DNA of 64,000 nucleotides from Stercorarius parasiticus (GCA_013396915.1 VWZL01001300.1:277026-341025), one strand, 5' to 3'; numbered from the stretch's first letter, positions 1 to 11,530 are shown. Numbers and translations: made by a program. The notes: generated from the sequence alone by a model not told the origin.

Positions 1-1100
1 ACGCCTGGCCCGCGGCGGGAAGGGGATTCGGGGAGACAGGGGGGCAGGCAGGGGAGCTCGCCCCTGCCTTTCCCTCATGTTTACAGGGAGGCCCCCGCTC
101 TGCCTCACCGATTTATTGGAGGCTTTTTGCCTCTCTTGCCTTTCCTTCCNCAGTGCGCGCCGTTCCCTTGTCATTGCCATGTTCTCCCCCCGCTCGCCAC
201 GGTGCCTCTGTGTCCCCCGAGGCCAGGGTCTGGGTTTATTCACCCCTGGCTAAGTGGGGGTACCAGGGCAGGGAGAAGCAGCAGTGGTGCCACGATGCTG
301 GGAGCGGAGCCTGGTGTCAGAGCCTGGCACCATGCTGTGGGTAATGCCCTGCACAGCGGGCACCCAACCCTGCACACAGGACATAGGCAGCAGGAGGTCC
401 TGGGGGGTCCCTTTGCCACCCCCACCCCCGCTCTTCAGCATGCTTTCAGCAGCTGGAGCCTAAAATAAAGCCAAGGCTAGAAACAAAACCAAGATTTGCA
501 GCCCTGAGGGCAAACAGCTATTGAAAGAATTTATCCCCGCAGCAGGGGGGATTTGCAGTCACTTGCAGGCACGGAGGCAGGGTGGGATGTCTGTTGAGGC
601 GGGGGGAGGCTGTGGGCTGGTTCCTTGCAGGAGCTGAACTCACCAGGGACCACGATGGTAACTTCAGTCACCCAAGTCCGGGAGCTGTGTCCTGTGTGCC
701 CTGGGCCGGCCCCAGGACTGCCCTGGGGCTATCAAGATGGAACCAATGCAGGTGGGTTGGCAGGACAGCACCACATTTCTGATGGGATTTCAGACTCCGC
801 CAGGCTTCACAGGACACCTGCCCCTTGTTCTTCTCCTTCACACAGCCTCAGCAAAGCCACGCTGTCCTCCCCTCCCTCCCCGGGGTTGCACACTGTGGTT
901 CCAGGAAAGCACAGTACAAACCATGTCACCCAGCATCTTCACTTCAAAGAGCTCAAGCTGTTCATTCTACCTCTGCAAACATTCCAGTCCTTCCCTGGAC
1001 TAGAAACAGCTCACAACAGGTCCAAACCTCTTTCCTCCAACTGGGAACTCCTGCCCCAATAAAAGATGCTGCATGGCCAGGCCTTAATAAGAGACGTGCC
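1..1100. other. GC-rich non-coding stretch at the window start
   Basis: This is the most GC-rich long stretch in the window. Several CpG dinucleotides sit in the first 60 bases, and C-rich and G-rich runs follow. Overlapping open frames on both strands give Pro-, Gly- and Ser-rich translations with no recognisable domain, which is what GC-rich non-coding DNA gives. In FGF13 terms it is deep in the intron downstream of exon 1U. I recognise no repeat family here. Confidence 0.5.
150..150. other. Ambiguous base N
   Basis: This single N lies in ttccttccNcagtgcg, within a GC-rich stretch. It may mark a polishing ambiguity or a closed assembly gap. Confidence 0.95.
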
Positions 1101-2260
1101 CATAAGGCACAAGTTTTAAGAGAATATCTGACAAAGTACAACGTGTGCCATCACAGCCCAAGGCTGCAACAGCTGACATGGTATATTGAATTTGGCAGCC
1201 CCACAAACCCATCCACAATACCTCTTTTCTGCAAGAAGTCTGTATGTATATATGCATGGGTGAATACACACTCACTCACCTTTGTTTATGAGGCACTTTA
1301 CGGCATCCACATGTTCATATTAAATAAATATGAATTTCTTATTTGGGCAAAATGGTAAGGTAAAAATAACTGTAATTCACAAGTCCCACCACTACCCTCA
1401 TCTGCCAGTCCACATAAGATGTGTGAAATCCAACCCAAGAGACAGCCAGTTGGATATTATTAGTAATAACTCATCCTACTCAACTCGCCGGTAATGTACT
1501 ATAAATTTTGCCATCTTTCCACTTCCAATACAGTCACACAAGCGAGGCTTGTTTTTCCTGAGACTCACCCATCACTTCCCCAGTTTGGAAAGCAGCGTTT
1601 GATCTTCAGATCAAAGTGAAGCTGCCTCATTGTGATCTGTCCTATAGGTCAGATGACATTTCATTTTCACAATGACTAACCACAACTCAGAATTCAGCTA
1701 ACCTTGAACATCCTGGGGAAAAGCAGGATATAAAAGCAGCACTTAGGATATCTTTCTGCCAGCATTCCAGCTTGCATGGTTAAAATCCATAAAGAAAATT
1801 CATTTGCACAAATGTTCCTTGACAGATAACTAAAGAGAGGAATAAAAATAGCATATATGCATAATCAGATTTAAGTTTCAAAAAAACAGTCCTCCAGTTT
1901 TTTTTCATGATCAACCTCCCCATCTATCGGTACTCCTACAAACATGTCTTCATTTACTATAAATGGCACATGAAAATGAAGATCATCTTGGGAAAATGCC
2001 TTTGGTACAAGACCAGTCTTTGGACTGCTTCAGTGTTACAGACATAAAAATCTCAAGGAACAGCTTTATTTTCTTTGAACAGCAAGAGTTGTTCACTCCC
2101 CACCATGCTAAAAGGGTAAAATAAAATAAAATAACATTCCAAGTGAGTTTTTGAATGTAGAAGGCAAACAGATACTCCTTGAACGTACATCCTCTTTCTT
2201 TGTGTGGGACTATTGTAGGGGGCCAGACTTAAAGCTAAAGAGCAAATTGCCAGCCCCATT
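1101..2260. other. Intron, no recognisable element
   Basis: This is ordinary AT-rich intronic DNA. The only local feature is a short (TAAAA) run of about three and a half units at 2117-2134. Confidence 0.6.
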
Positions 2261-2796
2261 TCATAGAATCACGAAATCATAGCATTGCCTGGGTTGGAAG
2301 GGACCTTTCAGATTATCGAGTCCAACCATCAATGTAACTCTGACAAAAACCATCACTAAACCATGTCCCTCAGCACCACGTCTACCCGTCTTTTAAATAT
2401 CTCCAGGGATGGCGATTCCACCACTTCCCTGCACAGCCTGTTCCAATGCTTGATAAGCCTTTCAGTGTAAAAAATTTTCCTAATATCCATCCTAAACCTC
2501 CTCTGGACCAACTTGAGGCTGTTTGCTCTTGTCCTGTCACCTGTTACTTGGGAGAAGAGACTGACCTCCACCTCTCTACACCCTCCTTTCAGGGAGTTGT
2601 AGAGAGCGAGAAGGTCTCCCCTCAGCCTCCTTTTCTCCAGGCTAAACAATCCCAGCTCCTTCAACTGCTCCTCATAAGACTTGTGCTCCAGACCCCTCAT
2701 CAGCTTCATTTCCCTTCTCTGGACACGCTCCAGCACCTCAATATCTTTCTTACGGTGAGGGGCCCAAAACTGGATCCAGAATTAAGCACCTCTTCA
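2261..2796 (-). mobile_element. CR1 LINE fragment, 3' part with an open ORF2 tail
   Basis: This is a 5'-truncated CR1 non-LTR retrotransposon in minus orientation. Its 3' end, seen reversed, is the typical tail with tagaatcac and ggttggaagggacc. The frame 2356-2736 stays open for 126 codons and encodes the carboxyl end of the CR1 reverse transcriptase protein, including blocks such as [31 protein letters not shown] and [15 protein letters not shown]. Upstream coding sequence can be followed to about 2796 (ggggcccaaaactggatcc) and then similarity is lost. The tail differs from the younger copies at 14.6, 22.2 and 52.5 kb, so it is a different and probably older subfamily. Confidence 0.93.
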
Positions 2797-3320
2797 GAAA
2801 TCAGCATGGGACAGACCTGTAGAATTACCGTCAGAGACAGAGCCATGAGCTACCTGGAGCTGGGATCTGACCCTGCAGCAATTCCACTCTTTTGAAGTAG
2901 ACCAAGATCTCACCCGCTTTTGATTTATATTTTTCCATCCCAGTCATCTGTTGAGTTTATGCTGATGATTATTTCCACAATTCTGGTCATTAAAACATAC
3001 TTGAACCTCCAGAAGTTGCCTGGATTGGGCAAAAGCAAAGCCTGCAATTTGGTACCATGCCCCTCCAAACCAGGACTGGCTCTTTGACCAACACAGGACA
3101 TGGATTTTGACCAACATAAAGCATGCTGCCCTCGCTGCCTTGCCCCTCAAGAAAAGGCATCAAACCTCCGTCATTGGCCCAAACTGCCAGCAACGGTAGC
3201 TGTTTCATCAAATTAGAGGAAAGCGCAAAAATTCTGGTTTTTGCTCCATCCTCCTTGAACCATTTGCACTGTAGCAGGTCCCACTGCTGTCTTCCATGTG
3301 TTGGAATCTACCCTGAGCGC
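2797..3320. other. Intron, nothing recognised
   Basis: This is unique-looking sequence between a CR1 fragment and the first copy of an unclassified repeat. The short open frames here have no domain or codon pattern that suggests a gene. Confidence 0.5.
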
Positions 3321-3428
3321 AAAGGATTTATAGTAGGTCCTATATAAACAAATAGATGCTGGGCAAAATGAACACTGCACAAAAATCAAGATCAGAAGAA
3401 GAATCACAAGCCGGCTCCAGACCTCACT
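3321..3428. repeat. Unclassified interspersed repeat, copy 1
   Basis: This segment matches 4844-4975 in the same orientation. Both contain aaaggattt, tagtagg, cctatataaac, a middle part with gaacactgcacaaaaatcaag or its counterpart, and cacaagcc followed by ccagacctcact or its counterpart. Copy 2 has an extra ~20 bases in the middle. The six-base TATATA motif inside cctatataaac is shared. I do not recognise the family. It could be a piece of an old LTR or DNA transposon, or one local duplication. Confidence 0.7.
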
Positions 3429-3731
3429 ATCATGAAAGAAGCTGCAAGTATTGACAAGCAGCTGCGGCTCTGCTGCACAGACGGTGCCAGCCGCTGCTTG
3501 CGAGCAGGGAAGCTCCTTCCCCCCCACCGCTGACCTCCCATGCTATTTCAGCACATGGATGTCACCAGATGTGACTGAGTGCGGAGCAGTGCATCGGCGC
3601 AGTGTTGCTGTCAGAGAAGAGAATGGGTGGAGGAGAGACCGCGCTTTCTGGCCACCTCTTCAAGTGCACCGGTGGCTGGCACATCAGCCCAACGTGTGAC
3701 TCGTGGAGGGACCCAAGCTCATCTGTGCCCT

Positions 3732-3998
3732 GTAGAATCACAGAGGAAGAGACCTCTGGAGATGATCCAGTCCAACCCCCTGCCAGAGCAGGGTCACCCA
3801 GAGCAGGTGGCACAGGAACGCGTCCAGGCAGGTTTGGAATATCTCCAGAGACGGAGACTCCACCACCTCTCTGGGCAGCCTGTGCCAGGGCTCTGCCACC
3901 CTCAAAGGAGAGGTTTTCCTCATGTTGAGATGGAATTTCCCATCTCAGCATCCCAAATGGGAATATTCAAGTTTGTGCCTGTTGCCCCTTGTCCTGTC
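3732..3998 (-). mobile_element. CR1 LINE fragment (minus arm of a head-to-head pair)
   Basis: The 3' terminal part of a CR1 lies in minus orientation. Its tail is at 3732 (tagaatcacag) and the sequence runs back through gatgatccagtccaacccc and caccacctctctgggcagcc to cccttgtcctgtc. It meets the plus-oriented copy at 3999-4000 with its truncated 5' end. It carries a small insertion or duplication near 3935-3975 (catctcagcatcccaaatgg). Confidence 0.92.
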
Positions 3999-4000
3999 TT

Positions 4001-4408
4001 AAGAAGAAAGGCTGAGGGATTTGGGTCTTTTTAGTCTCGAAAAAAAGACGACTGAGAGGGGGATCTTATCAACGCTTATAAATACTTAAAGGGTGGGTGT
4101 CAGGAGGATGGGGCCAGGCTCTTTTCAGTGGTGCCCAGTGACAGGACAAAGGGTAACGGGCACAAACTTGAACATAGGAAGTTCCATCTCAACATGAGGA
4201 AAACCTCTCCTTTGAGGGTGGCAGAGCCCTGGCACAGGCTGCCCAGAGAGGTGGTGGAGGCTCCGTCTCTGGAGACATTCAAACCCCCGCCTGGACATTC
4301 AAACCTCACCTGTGCCACCTGCTCTGGGTGACCCTGCTCTGGCAGGGGGTTGGACTAGATGATCTCTAGAGGTCCCTTCCAACCCCTGCCAGTCTGGGAT
4401 TCTGTGAA
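4001..4408 (+). mobile_element. CR1 LINE fragment (plus arm of a head-to-head pair)
   Basis: This is a plus-oriented CR1 3' part. It begins at gaagaaaggctgaggg, passes through agacgactgagagggg and gaggaaaacctctcctttgaggg, and ends in ggttggactagatgatctc, cccttccaacccc and gattctgtg. It carries a small duplication of gacattcaaac near 4278-4306. The last ~265 bases are complementary to the minus copy at 3732-3998. Confidence 0.92.
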
Positions 4409-4492
4409 GGTTGCTGCAGGCACTGAGTGTCCAAGACACCTGTGTGTGTCCTTGTTCCTGCGCATGCCTTCAGTAGACCAATAAACATGTTT

Positions 4493-4533
4493 CTCCAGAG
4501 GTCCCTTCCAACCCTACGATTCTGTGGTTCTGT
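4493..4533 (+). mobile_element. Short CR1 3' tail
   Basis: About 40 bases, ctccagaggtcccttccaac followed by gattctgtggttctg, are the terminal CR1 motif in plus orientation. It stands alone 85 bases beyond the preceding CR1 end and is immediately followed by a minus-oriented CR1 piece, so it is part of the same rearranged cluster. Confidence 0.75.
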
Positions 4534-4535
4534 CA

Positions 4536-4716
4536 CTTGGCACCACTGAGAAGACCCAGACTCTTCTTTCTGACCCCATCCTCTTGCCACCCGCACTTTA
4601 GATACTGATGAGATCCCCTCTCAGTCTGCTCTTCTCCAGGTTGAACAGTCCCAGGGCTCTCAGCCTTTCCTCAGCAGAGAGATGCTCCATTCCCTTCATC
4701 ATCTTCATAACATGCA
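4536..4716 (-). mobile_element. CR1 LINE internal fragment
   Basis: This is a minus-oriented CR1 segment lacking the 3' tail. Recognisable blocks are ccactgagaagacccagact, ccatcctcttgccaccc, gatgagatcccctctcag, cttctccaggttgaacagtc and ttcccttcatcatctt. The missing 3' end suggests truncation by the neighbouring insertion or by a rearrangement. Confidence 0.85.
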
Positions 4717-4843
4717 TTAACAGTTGTTATGACATGTTGCCATAAAGCAGGAACTTACTGCCAGCACCTTGGGTCAAAATATCCCATGTCCTCAGACTAA
4801 ACAGCACCGTCAGTTATTTCCTCTTCCCCTATAAACAAGTACC

Positions 4844-4975
4844 AAAGGATTTCTAGTAGGCCCTATATAAACAGGTAAAACTGGTGAAAAATGGGTAAAA
4901 AAACCCGGGCAGAACAAATGCTGCAGGAAAATCAAGACCAGAACAAAAATCATAAGCCAGATCCACACCTCACTG
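4844..4975. repeat. Unclassified interspersed repeat, copy 2
   Basis: This is the direct partner of 3321-3428, about 1.5 kb away, with the CR1 cluster between them. Reversed translations of both copies also resemble each other (SEVW, then a hydrophobic run ending in LIF, then FCP), which reflects shared nucleotide sequence. There is no evidence that either encodes a protein. Confidence 0.7.
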
Positions 4976-7900
4976 GGCCCAGCGTAAACCCCAAGCCATC
5001 CCTCTGCATTTACAAGACTCAAGCTGCTTTTGGTGTGACAATAAAGTCTCAGGCGGGCATGGGATGCCAGGAGTCCCTCCCAAGGCTGTCTTGTTCTTGG
5101 TGGGGTAACATGCTACTGATGTCACAGGAAAAAAAAGCTTCAGGGCTAAAATCTATGGACTATTTCCAATGCCTCCCCAAAAGTAGAGAATTATTTTCTG
5201 AAAAGCGCCACCAGAATCCCTTCTCTCTCTTTTCAGGCTGAGATAAACAAGACTTCATCCAGTCGGGTATGACACAGCAGCACCGAGGCCCCCGGTGATT
5301 TTTTCCCTCTTCTAAGTAAACAGAATTACTATTCACCAGGAAACAGAGCTGCTCCAACCCGAGCCCCGCATTACTTCGCTCCTTCGTGAAACATCCCGTG
5401 GAAATGACTCAGCTTTTCCTCTGCAGCCAGCTCCGCAGACGGAGACAGGCGCTGCAGAACGTCCAGGCTCTGGGTGCCAGTTCACTACCCCCTCAAAGCC
5501 TACTTTTACTTAGATATGAGCCAAATGAAGAGCCCGCTCGAGGTTTATTTCTGAGTGCATGGTGGAAAAAGGTATCAGTGGAAGAGCTGGGCCTTCAGAC
5601 AGCTCCAGACGAAGAGCTCAAATTTGAGGCTATTTTAGTCAACAGACCTACCTTAAAATTAACCTTAATGGTAAATATTACCTTCAATAACCAGCCGCAG
5701 ACCTTTATACAAGTTGTATTTCTATAAATAGAGGTATTTTTATGCTGAAACTGTAAGGGCACTTGTAAATGAACATGGATGTTCCCGTGTGTGTCTGTGC
5801 CATGGTTCTTTGCCAAGGTGCACTGGGCAGCCCCGCTCAGTAACAGGAAAAACAATCAAAATAAATTCTTTTGACACCAGTGTAGACATGTCACGTGGAC
5901 CCAATTTATCGAAGACCTCACTTATTGGTCAAAGGTTGATTTTTGTCTTCTCTGAGTAGAGAAACACAAATCCCAACACCAGAAGAGACTCCAGTACAAC
6001 TGGTGCACAGGACTGGCTGTGCCGAAACTGGCCCCCATCCAGCGAAGCAGAGAAACGACGTCTCTGTCTTCAACGTCTGAGTCACCTCACTAAGATATTT
6101 AAAAAATAATTATGCGCCTGATGCATTACAAAAGGTTCTCATATCCTAATCCTGTTCTCTTATCAGAGCTGTGCAAGTTTGCTACGATAAGGTTCACTGA
6201 CTCTGACAAGAATTTGGGTCTCTTCTTCATGCCTGACGTGCCCTGCTAGATGCTTGGGACGGCCATGAGATCTCACATCGAGAACACCAGTTTCCTCTCA
6301 GGTTCTCAGAGAAAATATTAAAGAGGGAAATCCCAGTTCTGCCCCTTCCCAGCTGTGAATTATGATCCCTTTACAGCACCGTCTCAAGTCAAAACTGGAC
6401 TTGATCTCACCTGGTGGTGCAGGCATTTTTGGAAAAGGAGGGCATTGTTTGAAGGTAGAAAAATGGAAATATTTTTGCCTAGGTTAATCCATATTCAGTC
6501 AACCCAAAATGTCAACCACAAAAGATCGTCTATCTGGCATAAAAGATCAGTGCCAATCAGCTGGGAAAGGTCAGAGAACAAACAGAAGAGATCAGCTCCC
6601 ACAGCTCTGTGGGCTCCCAAATTGGGAACACATTATTCCGGTGTCTCCGGGGGCCCAATCTGAACCAGAAACTTGCAGCGAGTGACCAACCGACTTCTCT
6701 CTGCCCACCGCAAAGCCAGAGTAAAAAATACTCCAGAGCCTCCCACATCAGTATGCACAGAAGTATCTGTTCCTTCACCTCTCAGCGTGATGACTCTCAG
6801 AAACATCAATGTAAATGACAGCATATCATCCCTGAAATATTTACATCTCAGCATGGGACACACGAGAAGTGTGGGCTATATGCCACTGTCAAACTGAACA
6901 TAAGGCCACTTTACACATGATAAAACACATAAATAGTCCTTTGCAGACCCAAAGCAAGTTGCCTAGAGATTGTCACACTACTCAAATGGATCTTCCTCCA
7001 CCTTTTCATAGATCTGATGGTTCATCCTCTGTCAAAAGCTTGACAAAAACAGACTCACTGGGTCTCCACCGAGTTGGAGCCTCTGAGAGTTTTCCTCCTC
7101 CCACCTGCACCCAAACTTTCCTACTGGTTTCTCACAGCCATGGCCCTTCTGAAGTGAAGTTCTGCCCCATTCCTTGACTTCACATAACTACAGAGCCCAA
7201 TTCGCTGCAATCATGTGATGAATACCAAGCTCGCTGCTTCCTGGTGCTCTGTTAACGATGTAAGACCCATCTGTTTTCTAATAATGAAACCAAATTACCC
7301 AGGCTGGGATCAGAAGAGCCTGGCCAAGGTTTTCTATGACTTACTTGACTGCTGACATCATGGCATCAAGTTCACACAGGACAAATGAGAACGTGAACAC
7401 GCTAGCCATGAACAAAAGGGACTTTGAGGATGAATTGCCATGTCTTGGATGGAGGAAGGGCTCTCCAGGAGCTGGAGTTAGAACCTGCACTGGGTCGCTG
7501 CTTCTGCACATGTGCAAAGGGAGCCTTGCTCCACTCACTGTCATGGAACTGGAACCAGTTTACCTGAGCAAAAATGCTGGTCTCAGTTTCAGTAACCAGA
7601 AGGAAGGTATATCCTTGAGTACTAGGAAAAGGACCATGAGCCTGAACTTCGGCATTCTGTCCCAGTTCACCATGTAATAATCATGATGGTAACAGTGATG
7701 TAACAAGACATACCTGACCTAAGTTCAGTGATGTAACTGAGGTTTATCTAGGCTCATCTGACCAAATATCTGGGCTGTACAACCAAGAAAGAAGAGAGAA
7801 AGGCACCTCTCCAGATGACAATTCATTCCCAACCAAAAGATTATTTTCACAGCTGCATGAAGGAAAACACTACCTCTGCCTTACTGAACTATCATTGCAG

Positions 7901-10079
7901 AGTGATTCAGACTGTAATCTACGTAACGTATCTTTATAATAAATAATATTTACCACCATCAAAACTAAGTAATCACTTAATAGAAGTCCATGTAGCTCAG
8001 TGTCTTGCTTCTGGCAGTGCTCAGTAATACGCATGGATATAAAACCAGCCCAAGTAGTCACACAGTGGCACTTCCCCCCAACACACACATACCTTCCAGC
8101 AAGTGGCCTCGTGGCAACTCCAGGCTTAGCAGGAGCTGCTGCTGGCAAGCACAGAGCAACGGTGACATCTATAAATCACACAGGCATTTTGAGGTGAAAA
8201 ATACAACATATCATAAGTAAAGAGAGAAAAAATCATTCGCATAAGTTAGATGCACTCTTTTTGCAAGCAACACTTCCAAAGAACATCAGCTAGTGAAACA
8301 GGAATGAGAACTATCAGCTGGAATTTGCTGTATTGTATTTAAATAGGTCTGGAGACCAGAAAAATAGTGTATGAAAATTCTACATAAGCAAATAAGAAGA
8401 AATTCAGAGAAGTCAATTCAGAGGAGGAGGCTAATAACAGAACATCTGCTGCTGCTCCCAATATTCACATTTGGCGGCTGGGTACGTTTCTGGGGACTCA
8501 GGTGTCATCAGAAAGCACAGAAAGGTTTTGTTGCTATGCAGAGAAACAATGCTCAGAAATCGGAGAAATAGATACGAAGCTGCCCCAGCTGAGCGCTGTT
8601 ATTCCTTGCTTAAGTCCAACTGAACTACAATAGGAACAGATCTGCTTGTACAGAGACGGGATAACTGCCCAACTTGGAGCTGCACTTCTACCTGAAACCA
8701 CCATAAAACTAGTATGTTAGGCTGCAAAAGTAGATACACATACAATGCCGTGATTTTAATTAAATTTCCAGTCCATACTTACGGCCTTTGCAACTCCCAA
8801 GTCATACTGCTAAATCATGCTGAGCTAAACTCACAGCAGAGAGGCACCATATTTATCAGATGACGATACATCATCAGGATTCCTGTTCTCTTCCTTCAAC
8901 CCTCTTCCCTTTGTTTATCATTCTTGTTTTCCATCTCTTCCTGCCAGGATCTTCTTTCCTTGTTTCATTAAAAATTACAATATGCTTCTAATGAGCGGTA
9001 ACCACAAAACCCATCAGTATCTCAACATCCTTATCCTTCAGTTGAGGTCAACTTAATCCTGTTTACAAACAATTAAGCTTAGTTTAGCTTCATCTACAAT
9101 ACAACATTCCAAGGCCTGGGAGCTTTTGCTGGGAAAGAAAGGACAAAAAGCAGAATGAGATCCTGAGGCACAGAACTACTAAGCCTGCTGGTTTGTAAGA
9201 TGTTATCTTGGCTGATCTTCCAACTCTATCATTTGACCAACTCCACTCCGCCCATTCCATGTAACCACAAGGAATGAAGACCTCCTTGCATTTTCTTGTA
9301 TCCTATATGGGGCAGTTATGAAAAGGTAAAGAGTCTAATTGTAAAACAGCACCTATACGTACAGCTGCACAGGTAAAACACGTGGCCACACAGAATTCAT
9401 TAAATTTTGCAGCACTCTGCGAGGTCTGCAGGGATTCCCAGGCAGTTCCCCTCATATGACTGGAGCAAGAGATCGGGCTCTGTATTTCCTCCGGACTGGA
9501 ACTGGGATTGGATGGCTCAAACCTCTGCAAATATGGATTCTACATTCATAATATGGACATTTAAACACAGGCATTTTTTTTCTGCCTTTCTTCTTCATGA
9601 CTTGCAAATACAAGCAAACTCAAGATGTTTCAACGCTGCTGAGATGCACAAACACCAGGGAATCAGAGCAGAGCTGTTAATGCTGGGAGAAACTTCCACC
9701 TTGCTCAGCCCTTTTTATTTTTCCCAGCTCTGTAATTTATGAAATGTCTTACTCAGTGACTATATTTTTAAACCATTATTGCCATAAATTTTAGCCTACT
9801 TAAAAAGTTCTGCTGTAAAGTCTTTTCAGGAGGCTTTTGGCAAAATATAGAGTTTCCTGTACAGGAAGCACGCTGTAGAACAGTAATTTGTAAACAGTTA
9901 CAAACCAAACAAATGGGACAGATTTCCAGTACTTTCAGTCGAAAAACCAAATGTATAAAATTACTGCTAAAACCAGAAACAAGAGGGACACCTAGGGTTA
10001 GTTCTTGTAACTGCCACAGCAAGGTCATTCACTTTCTTTTCCAGTTTTGTTTTGGTCATTGGCAATATTTAATTACAAC
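4976..10079. other. Intron, no recognisable transposon
   Basis: This is about 5 kb of unique-looking intronic DNA. The open frames are short, overlap on both strands and show no domain. No CR1 tail, LTR or tRNA-like structure was seen. Confidence 0.55.
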
Positions 10080-10350
10080 CAACGCCCGTGGTGCCTCCGG
10101 CTGTTAATTAACAGCGAACTTGAAAGCGCAGGGTTGGGGCAAGCAGGGAGAGATGCTGTGATTTGGCGTTTAATGCTGTGCTGTTATATTTACCCGGAGC
10201 TCGGTGGAGCCCCCCTCCCTCTCGGTGGGACCCGAAGACAATGTCACCGGCGACGATGTCACCTGAGACAATGTCACCCAGGGGCAGAGGCTGCTGTCCG
10301 CGGTGCTGATCCGCACTCTGCCCCGCTCCTCCCAGCTCTGTCAATGCGTC
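10080..10350. other. GC-rich, CpG-containing patch in the intron after exon 1U
   Basis: A local rise in GC and CpG content (ccggag, ctcggtgg, ggcgacg, ccgcggtgctgatccgc) lies in otherwise AT-rich DNA, roughly 1.2 kb downstream of exon 1U in the gene's direction. Small GC-rich patches after a first exon can belong to a promoter region, but this is inference. It contains the short tandem repeat at 10237-10278. Confidence 0.45.
10237..10278. repeat. Short tandem repeat, three units of period 15
   Basis: Three units gacaatgtcacc, gacgatgtcacc and gacaatgtcacc start at 10237, 10252 and 10267. In a reversed frame they read as three Gly-Asp-Ile-Val motifs, but the frame has no other sign of coding. 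Confidence 0.85.
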
Positions 10351-11530
10351 CCCAGGCCTTGACACCAGATTTACACCAAAGGTCCACCACAAACCACCAG
10401 AATTCCTTTCATATCTTGTGTCTAGGCAATGTGCTCCCCAAAAGCTAACCGACCGCAAAGTCTTCGTACAATTTCAGACCCACTTCATCTTTACCGCTAT
10501 CATGCTATAAAAACTTGCTGCTTTTGCAAAAGAGCAAGGCATTTAGTAGTTAATAATGTGGATTACACATTAAGTGATTATATGTCATAAATGCATTTTT
10601 AACCTGCCAAAAAATTGCACTTGACATTCTACACTTTACTATACTTAGATTTACTATATTAATTTTGAAGAGAAAAAAAACCATGGATGTCGCGTGCAAT
10701 GTCATAAAAGTGTTTACTAATCATGTTGAGTCATTTCTAATAAAGAATGATATATGACCCAGACAGTTAATATCTAACTCTCACAGTTAATATCTAACTC
10801 TCTGTACAGACTGCCGATCAGATTATTGTTTGATATTGGGGCATTTTCCAAGAGTCCTTGGATTTGTTTTTCCCTTCTAGCCTTAGGGCGTTGGTTCTTA
10901 CAGTAATCTGATCGTTTCACGTACCAAATGCAGAGAACATACTTTTTCATTATTAAAGAAAAATAAATTGCACCATCACAAGCCTTTAGCTAAAACATTT
11001 GCAACAGAATAGAGAAATGCTGATGGTTTTGTATTAAAAATGTTTTCAAGTTATTAACAACATAACAAGATTGTCTTCAGTTAATGTTAGGCACAGTACC
11101 CTCATGAAAGGCAATTAAAACAGAAGAGGAATCATTGTTCTTTTTTTCTTAAAAGCAAGTTTTATAGCCAACAAAAAGCTTGGGTACAAAATTAACTAAA
11201 TATGTGGCATGGATGTTTAAAAGGCCATAAAATCAACCTGTACGACATTCAAAATACATATTCAAACAGGACAAATTTGCCAGTTCAGCAGCATATTCAG
11301 TATATTTATAGTTCTAATCACTAGTAATTAACAATAACACTTCCCTTTTCCTTCTTAAATATTGTATTTTTAGAATTATCAAAGAAAATTCATGAAGTCA
11401 AAGAACAACCACATTCTTAATATTAATAAATATTAAGGTTTAATTTCTTTATATAGTTTATCACCTCTACAGAGGATTAGTCACCAGGAAATACCTTCTC
11501 GTTTTTTCCTGTAAAAATATTGCTTAAATA
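10351..11530. other. AT-rich intron next to exon 1U
   Basis: From about 10460 onward there is almost no open reading frame on any strand, and the DNA is strongly AT-rich with no recognised transposon. Such sequence around a conserved first exon is a good candidate for conserved non-coding elements. A 20-bp tandem duplication sits at 10763-10802. Confidence 0.45.
10763..10802. repeat. Perfect 20-bp tandem duplication
   Basis: The unit acagttaatatctaactctc occurs twice with no spacer (10763-10782 and 10783-10802). Perfect identity suggests a recent event or replication slippage. Confidence 0.95.

Noticed and set aside
625..1358. Overlapping plus-strand frames of 145 and 177 codons
   Set aside because: They are Pro/Ser-rich translations of GC-rich DNA with no domain, no splice context and competing frames.
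2446..2895. Plus-strand open frame of 149 codons
   Set aside because: It is antisense to the CR1 ORF2 tail at 2356-2736.
3213..3527. Minus-strand frame whose hydrophobic stretch resembles the one at 4810-5022
   Set aside because: The similarity is explained by a shared interspersed repeat; the frames are not conserved at their ends and have no gene context.
10047..10458. Frames on both strands with repeated GDIV or RQCH motifs
   Set aside because: The repeats come from a 15-bp tandem array in a CpG patch; there is no other coding sign.
1..11530. FGF13 common exons 2-5
   Set aside because: No segment matches the conserved FGF core (for example a reversed KFKESVFENYY or DGTKDEDS); they should lie beyond the left end.
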